Shown one piece after another: positions 60,878 through 64,000 of a DNA stretch of 64,000 bases; the stretch's first letter is position 1, and every line of letters starts with the position of its first letter. A model generated the notes under the pieces. The model saw only the letters and a list, made by a program, of their open reading frames with translations. It made no database searches and had not been told where the DNA came from. The position numbers and the translations under genes are program-made. The stretch comes from Lysinibacillus sphaericus OT4b.31 (GTDB taxonomy: Bacteria > Bacillota > Bacilli > Bacillales_A > Planococcaceae): NCBI RefSeq assembly GCF_000392615.1, contig NZ_KB933398.1:814391-878390 (forward strand), written 5' to 3'.

Positions 60878-62356
60878 ATGGATATTAAAAACTATATTGG
60901 CGGTGAATGGGTAGCACATTCACATTTACAAAGTATAGCAGTGACGAACCCTGCAAATGGTGAGCTTCTAGCTACTATTCCTCGCTCAACGACAAGTGAA
61001 GTAGAGGAGGCGGTAGCTGTAGCAAAGCAAGCGCAAAAAGAATGGGCACTTGTGCCAGCACCAAAACGTGCAGATTATTTGTACGCCGTCGGTCAAAAGA
61101 TGAAAGAAAAAAAAGAATACCTAGCTACTGTTTTAACAAAAGAAATGGGAAAAGTTATTGAGGAGGCAAGGGGCGAGGTACAGGAAGGGATTGATATGGC
61201 TTATTATATGGCGGGAGAAGGGCGACGATTGTTTGGGGAGACAACGCCGTCTGAACTTGCCAATAAATTTGCCATGAGTGTACGTGCCCCGATAGGTGTT
61301 GTGGGCTTAATAACACCTTGGAATTTCCCTGTTGCCATTGCTACATGGAAGTCGTTTCCTGCTTTAGTGGCAGGAAATACATTTATTTGGAAACCATCAA
61401 ATGAAACACCGATGATGGCCTATGAAATGGGGAAAATTTTTCAAGAGATAGGCTTGCCAGCTGGTGTTGCCAATATTGTCTTTGGTACAGGACCAACTGT
61501 AGGAACAGCATTAATTGAACATCCAGATGTAAAAGTTATTTCGTTTACCGGATCTACTACAACAGGGAGTAAGGTAGCAGAGCTTGGTGGAAAGCATTTG
61601 AAAAAAATCTCTTTGGAGATGGGTGGGAAAAATGCGGTTATTGTTATGGATGATGCGGATTTACATCTTGCTGCGGAAGGAATTTTATGGAGTGCTTTTG
61701 GTACGGCAGGTCAAAGATGCACAGCATGTAGTCGCGTGATTGTGCATAAGGATGTAAGAGAAGAATTAGAAAAACTTCTTTTAGAGGCAATGCAGCATTT
61801 AACAATTGGAGATGGCTTGGATGAAAGCGTGAAAATCGGTCCTGTTATAAGTAAAGCTGCCCTCGAGAAAATAAATCATTATGTGCAAATTGGTAAAAAA
61901 GAAGGTGCAACATTACTAGCTGGAGGAAGAATCTTAAATGAGGCACCCTATGACAAAGGGTTTTACTATGAACCAACATTGTTTACCAATGTAAAGCCTA
62001 ATATGATTATTGCGCAGGAAGAAATTTTCGGGCCAGTAGTTTCTCTAATTGAAGTCACAAGTTTAGATGAAGCGATCGAAGTAAATAATGGTGTGAAATT
62101 TGGCTTATCTAGCTCTATTTTCTCACAAAATATTAATACAATTTTCCGCGCACAACGAGATTTAGACACAGGTATTGTTTATGTAAATGCAGGCACAACA
62201 GGTGCTGAAATTCATTTGCCATTTGGTGGAACAAAGGGGACGGGGAATGGTCACCGTGACTCAGGTGTTGCCGCATTGGATGTATATACGGAATGGAAAA
62301 GCATTTATGTAGATTACAGTGGGAAATTACAAAGAGCACAAATCGATACAGAGTAA
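60878..62356 (+). CDS. aldehyde dehydrogenase (aminoadipate-semialdehyde type by context)
   Basis: A 492-residue NAD(P)-linked aldehyde dehydrogenase. VTPWNFPVAIATWK-type motif reads ITPWNFPVAIATWK; ISFTGSTTTGSKVAEL, catalytic Glu in ISLEMGGKNAVIV, and catalytic Cys in FGTAGQRCTACSRVIVH are all intact. Next to a saccharopine-dehydrogenase-like gene, it probably oxidises aminoadipate semialdehyde in lysine breakdown, an inference. The start is ATG 60878 (AGGGGGTG upstream); GTG 60869 lies within the ribosome site. First of a three-gene operon. Confidence 0.88.
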   Translation: MDIKNYIGGEWVAHSHLQSIAVTNPANGELLATIPRSTTSEVEEAVAVAKQAQKEWALVPAPKRADYLYAVGQKMKEKKEYLATVLTKEMGKVIEEARGEVQEGIDMAYYMAGEGRRLFGETTPSELANKFAMSVRAPIGVVGLITPWNFPVAIATWKSFPALVAGNTFIWKPSNETPMMAYEMGKIFQEIGLPAGVANIVFGTGPTVGTALIEHPDVKVISFTGSTTTGSKVAELGGKHLKKISLEMGGKNAVIVMDDADLHLAAEGILWSAFGTAGQRCTACSRVIVHKDVREELEKLLLEAMQHLTIGDGLDESVKIGPVISKAALEKINHYVQIGKKEGATLLAGGRILNEAPYDKGFYYEPTLFTNVKPNMIIAQEEIFGPVVSLIEVTSLDEAIEVNNGVKFGLSSSIFSQNINTIFRAQRDLDTGIVYVNAGTTGAEIHLPFGGTKGTGNGHRDSGVAALDVYTEWKSIYVDYSGKLQRAQIDTE

Positions 62357-62379
62357 CCTATCATTGAAAGGGGATGTTC

Positions 62380-63555
62380 ATGATGAAAGTTGTTGTATTA
62401 GGTGCAGGGTTAATGGGGAAAGAGGTAGCTCGTGATTTAATTAAAAATAACAATGTAGAACGTGTATTTTTAGGGGATATTGACGTGAAGACAGCACAGG
62501 AATTTGTGGACACGTTGCATACAGATAGAGTTGAAGTCGTTGAGCTTCATGCGGAATCGGATGACTCATTGACGTCAGTTATTGCGAAAGGAAATGTCGT
62601 TGTGAATGCCTTATTTTATTCATTCAATGAGCGTGTAGCGAGAGCAGCGATTGAAGCGGGTGTTCATTCTGTAGACTTAGGTGGTCATATCGGTGGTGTG
62701 ACAGAAAAGATTTTGGAATTTGATGAAGAAGCAAAAGCGAAGGGTGTTACAATTATTCCTGACTTGGGCGTAGCGCCAGGGATGGTCAATATATTGGCGG
62801 GCTATGGTGCGTCAAAATTAGATGAAGTAGAATCTATTAAGCTATTTGTCGGTGGTATACCAACAGAGCCAAAGCCACCTCTTCACTATACACGTGTATT
62901 TTCTTTAGATGGTGTATTTGACCACTATACAGAACCTTCTAAAATGATTCAGAAGGGTAGACTTGAAGAAGTGCCATCATTAACAGGAGTCGAGCCAATT
63001 TATTTCGATGGTTTTGGCGTGCTTGAGGCATTTTATACATCTGGTGGCATATCGACACTATATAAGACATTCCCAAATGTTCGAACATTAGAATATAAAA
63101 CGATTCGCTATAAGGGGCACGCTGAGAAATTTAAATTGTTAGCAGATTTAGGATTCTTAGATTCTAGTAATAAGGTTGAGGTAGATAGTATGGAAGTGCC
63201 TGTGCGAGCTGTGGTACGAGAGGCACTTAAGAAGAAATTAGAGCTTGGAACAAAACCTGATGCGGTATTGTTACGTGTGATTGTGGCAGGTGAGAAAGCA
63301 CAACAGCAGGTCACGTATGAGTACGAAATGGTTGTACGTAAAGATATGACGATTAACGAAACGGCAATGGCACGTGCAACAGCCAATACAATTTCTGTCG
63401 TTGCACAAATGATTGGTGAAGGCTCGATTACGAATCGAGGTGTTTTTGCACCAGAAGCGATTGTACCAGGTGATACGTATATTAATGAAATGGCAAAACG
63501 TGGCGTTGTTATTAAAGAGACGTCTCATAAATCTGCAATGATTGTGAAATGGTAG
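62380..63555 (+). CDS. saccharopine dehydrogenase-family protein
   Basis: A 391-residue protein with Rossmann start KVVVLGAGLMGKEVARDL and the family motifs NALFYSFNERVARAAIEAG, YVDLGGHIG-like HSVDLGGHIGG, and IIPDLGVAPGMVNILAG. The C-terminal part has the substrate domain with VRAVVREALKKKL. It is 23 bases downstream of the aldehyde dehydrogenase gene, so it may act on the same lysine intermediate. ATG codons at 62374, 62380 and 62383 compete; the later ones are better spaced from AAAGGGG. Confidence 0.85.
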   Translation: MMKVVVLGAGLMGKEVARDLIKNNNVERVFLGDIDVKTAQEFVDTLHTDRVEVVELHAESDDSLTSVIAKGNVVVNALFYSFNERVARAAIEAGVHSVDLGGHIGGVTEKILEFDEEAKAKGVTIIPDLGVAPGMVNILAGYGASKLDEVESIKLFVGGIPTEPKPPLHYTRVFSLDGVFDHYTEPSKMIQKGRLEEVPSLTGVEPIYFDGFGVLEAFYTSGGISTLYKTFPNVRTLEYKTIRYKGHAEKFKLLADLGFLDSSNKVEVDSMEVPVRAVVREALKKKLELGTKPDAVLLRVIVAGEKAQQQVTYEYEMVVRKDMTINETAMARATANTISVVAQMIGEGSITNRGVFAPEAIVPGDTYINEMAKRGVVIKETSHKSAMIVKW

Positions 63556-63564
63556 GTGATGGCC

Positions 63565-64000
63565 ATGAATTTTGAATTTACAACGGAGCAAGAAATACTC
63601 CGAAAAACAGTACGCCAGTTTGTGGATGAAGAAATATTGCCACATATTGCAAAATGGGATGCGGAAGGAAGCTTCGATGCTAGCGTTTGGTCCAGACTTG
63701 CAGAGCTTGGACTAATGGGGGTTTGTGTACCTGAGCAGTATGGAGGCAGTGGCATGGATTATAACGCGCTTGCCATTGTCTGTGAGGAGCTTGAGCGAGG
63801 AGATACCGCTTTTCGAACAGCTGTATCGGTGCATACGGGTTTGAATAGCATGACATTGATGCAATGGGGTACCGAGTCGCAAAAGGAGCAATATCTTGTT
63901 CCGCAGGCAAAGGGAGTACGCATTGGTGCATTCGGACTAACGGAGCCAGGGGCGGGGTCAGACGTAGCGGCAATGTCAACTACAGCTGTACGCGACGGTG
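63565..64000 (+). CDS. acyl-CoA dehydrogenase, N-terminal part (runs off window)
   Basis: An open frame from ATG 63565 to the window end with the acyl-CoA dehydrogenase start FEFTTEQEILRKTVRQFVDEE, LMGVCVPEQYGGSGMDYNAL, and FGLTEPGAGSDVAAMSTTAV (FAD-binding T-E-P-x-x-G-S-D). It overlaps none but sits ten bases after the saccharopine-type gene, so it is the third gene of that operon, perhaps acting on glutaryl-CoA from lysine. The in-frame ATG 63559 is too near GGTAGGTG. The catalytic Glu lies beyond the window. Confidence 0.85.
   Translation, partial: MNFEFTTEQEILRKTVRQFVDEEILPHIAKWDAEGSFDASVWSRLAELGLMGVCVPEQYGGSGMDYNALAIVCEELERGDTAFRTAVSVHTGLNSMTLMQWGTESQKEQYLVPQAKGVRIGAFGLTEPGAGSDVAAMSTTAVRDG

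Overview
The window looks like chromosomal DNA of a low-GC, Gram-positive, spore-former-type Bacillaceae, most like Lysinibacillus or a close relative. The evidence is AT-rich coding sequence with strong GGAGG ribosome sites, a Bce-type antimicrobial-peptide resistance module, a SAM (S-box) riboswitch, HemAT, BacA/UppP, peptidase T, a LysM-3D wall protein and a saccharopine-dehydrogenase-type lysine operon. No rRNA, tRNA or CRISPR array was found. The genus is an inference from gene content and style.

Layout. 1-1256: a cut-off zinc-finger membrane protein and an HD-domain protein, both on the minus strand. 1257-6830: an AT-rich accessory island with a frameshifted tyrosine-recombinase remnant and two copies of the same hairpin (1873-1912 and 6788-6825). 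Between the hairpins lies an apparent operon of two thioredoxin-fold proteins, a MauE-like membrane protein, a membrane-anchored thioredoxin-like protein, a DUF6941-like protein and a 53-residue six-cysteine peptide. An ABC exporter follows a terminator. The peptide resembles leaderless, defensin-like laterosporulin bacteriocins, and the neighbours look like its disulfide-forming and export machinery. This is the most interesting system here. 6951-11922: a DUF2269 protein and a complete BceRS-BceAB-like module with a palindromic operator ahead of bceAB. 12108-17707: a hybrid kinase that has lost its first phosphoacceptor histidine, a diguanylate cyclase and a REC-SARP regulator.

18257-30978: a LysM-3D wall protein, Cu/Zn superoxide dismutase lipoprotein, a TAXI-TRAP transporter with DUF1850, a 47-aa orphan, an M20 amidohydrolase, an NhaC antiporter, and a divergent regulator/dipeptide epimerase pair with an acyltransferase. 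31086-32700: a FhuF-like ferric reductase, a DUF4395 gene disrupted in a T-tract, and a near-perfect Fur box over a promoter that drives a noncoding, terminator-ended transcript resembling an FsrA-type iron-sparing sRNA. 32791-44706: a secreted unknown, a DMT exporter, PepT, a YhhN protein, a large membrane unknown, a nitroreductase, an acetyl-CoA hydrolase/transferase, a DASS transporter and PlsY.

44805-48787: S-box-controlled metY, a structured leader ahead of a small unknown gene, and an ACT-less homoserine dehydrogenase. 48834-53203: a small HTH protein, an EamA exporter, and a two-component system with a small unlisted membrane protein between regulator and kinase. 53288-64000: acyl-CoA dehydrogenase, metallophosphoesterase, UppP, HemAT, a 2-hydroxyacid dehydrogenase, an AIM24-like protein, and an aldehyde dehydrogenase/saccharopine dehydrogenase/acyl-CoA dehydrogenase operon that runs off the right edge. 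Dispersed palindromes, a 21-bp tandem array and a Bacillaceae-type intergenic repeat are scattered between genes.
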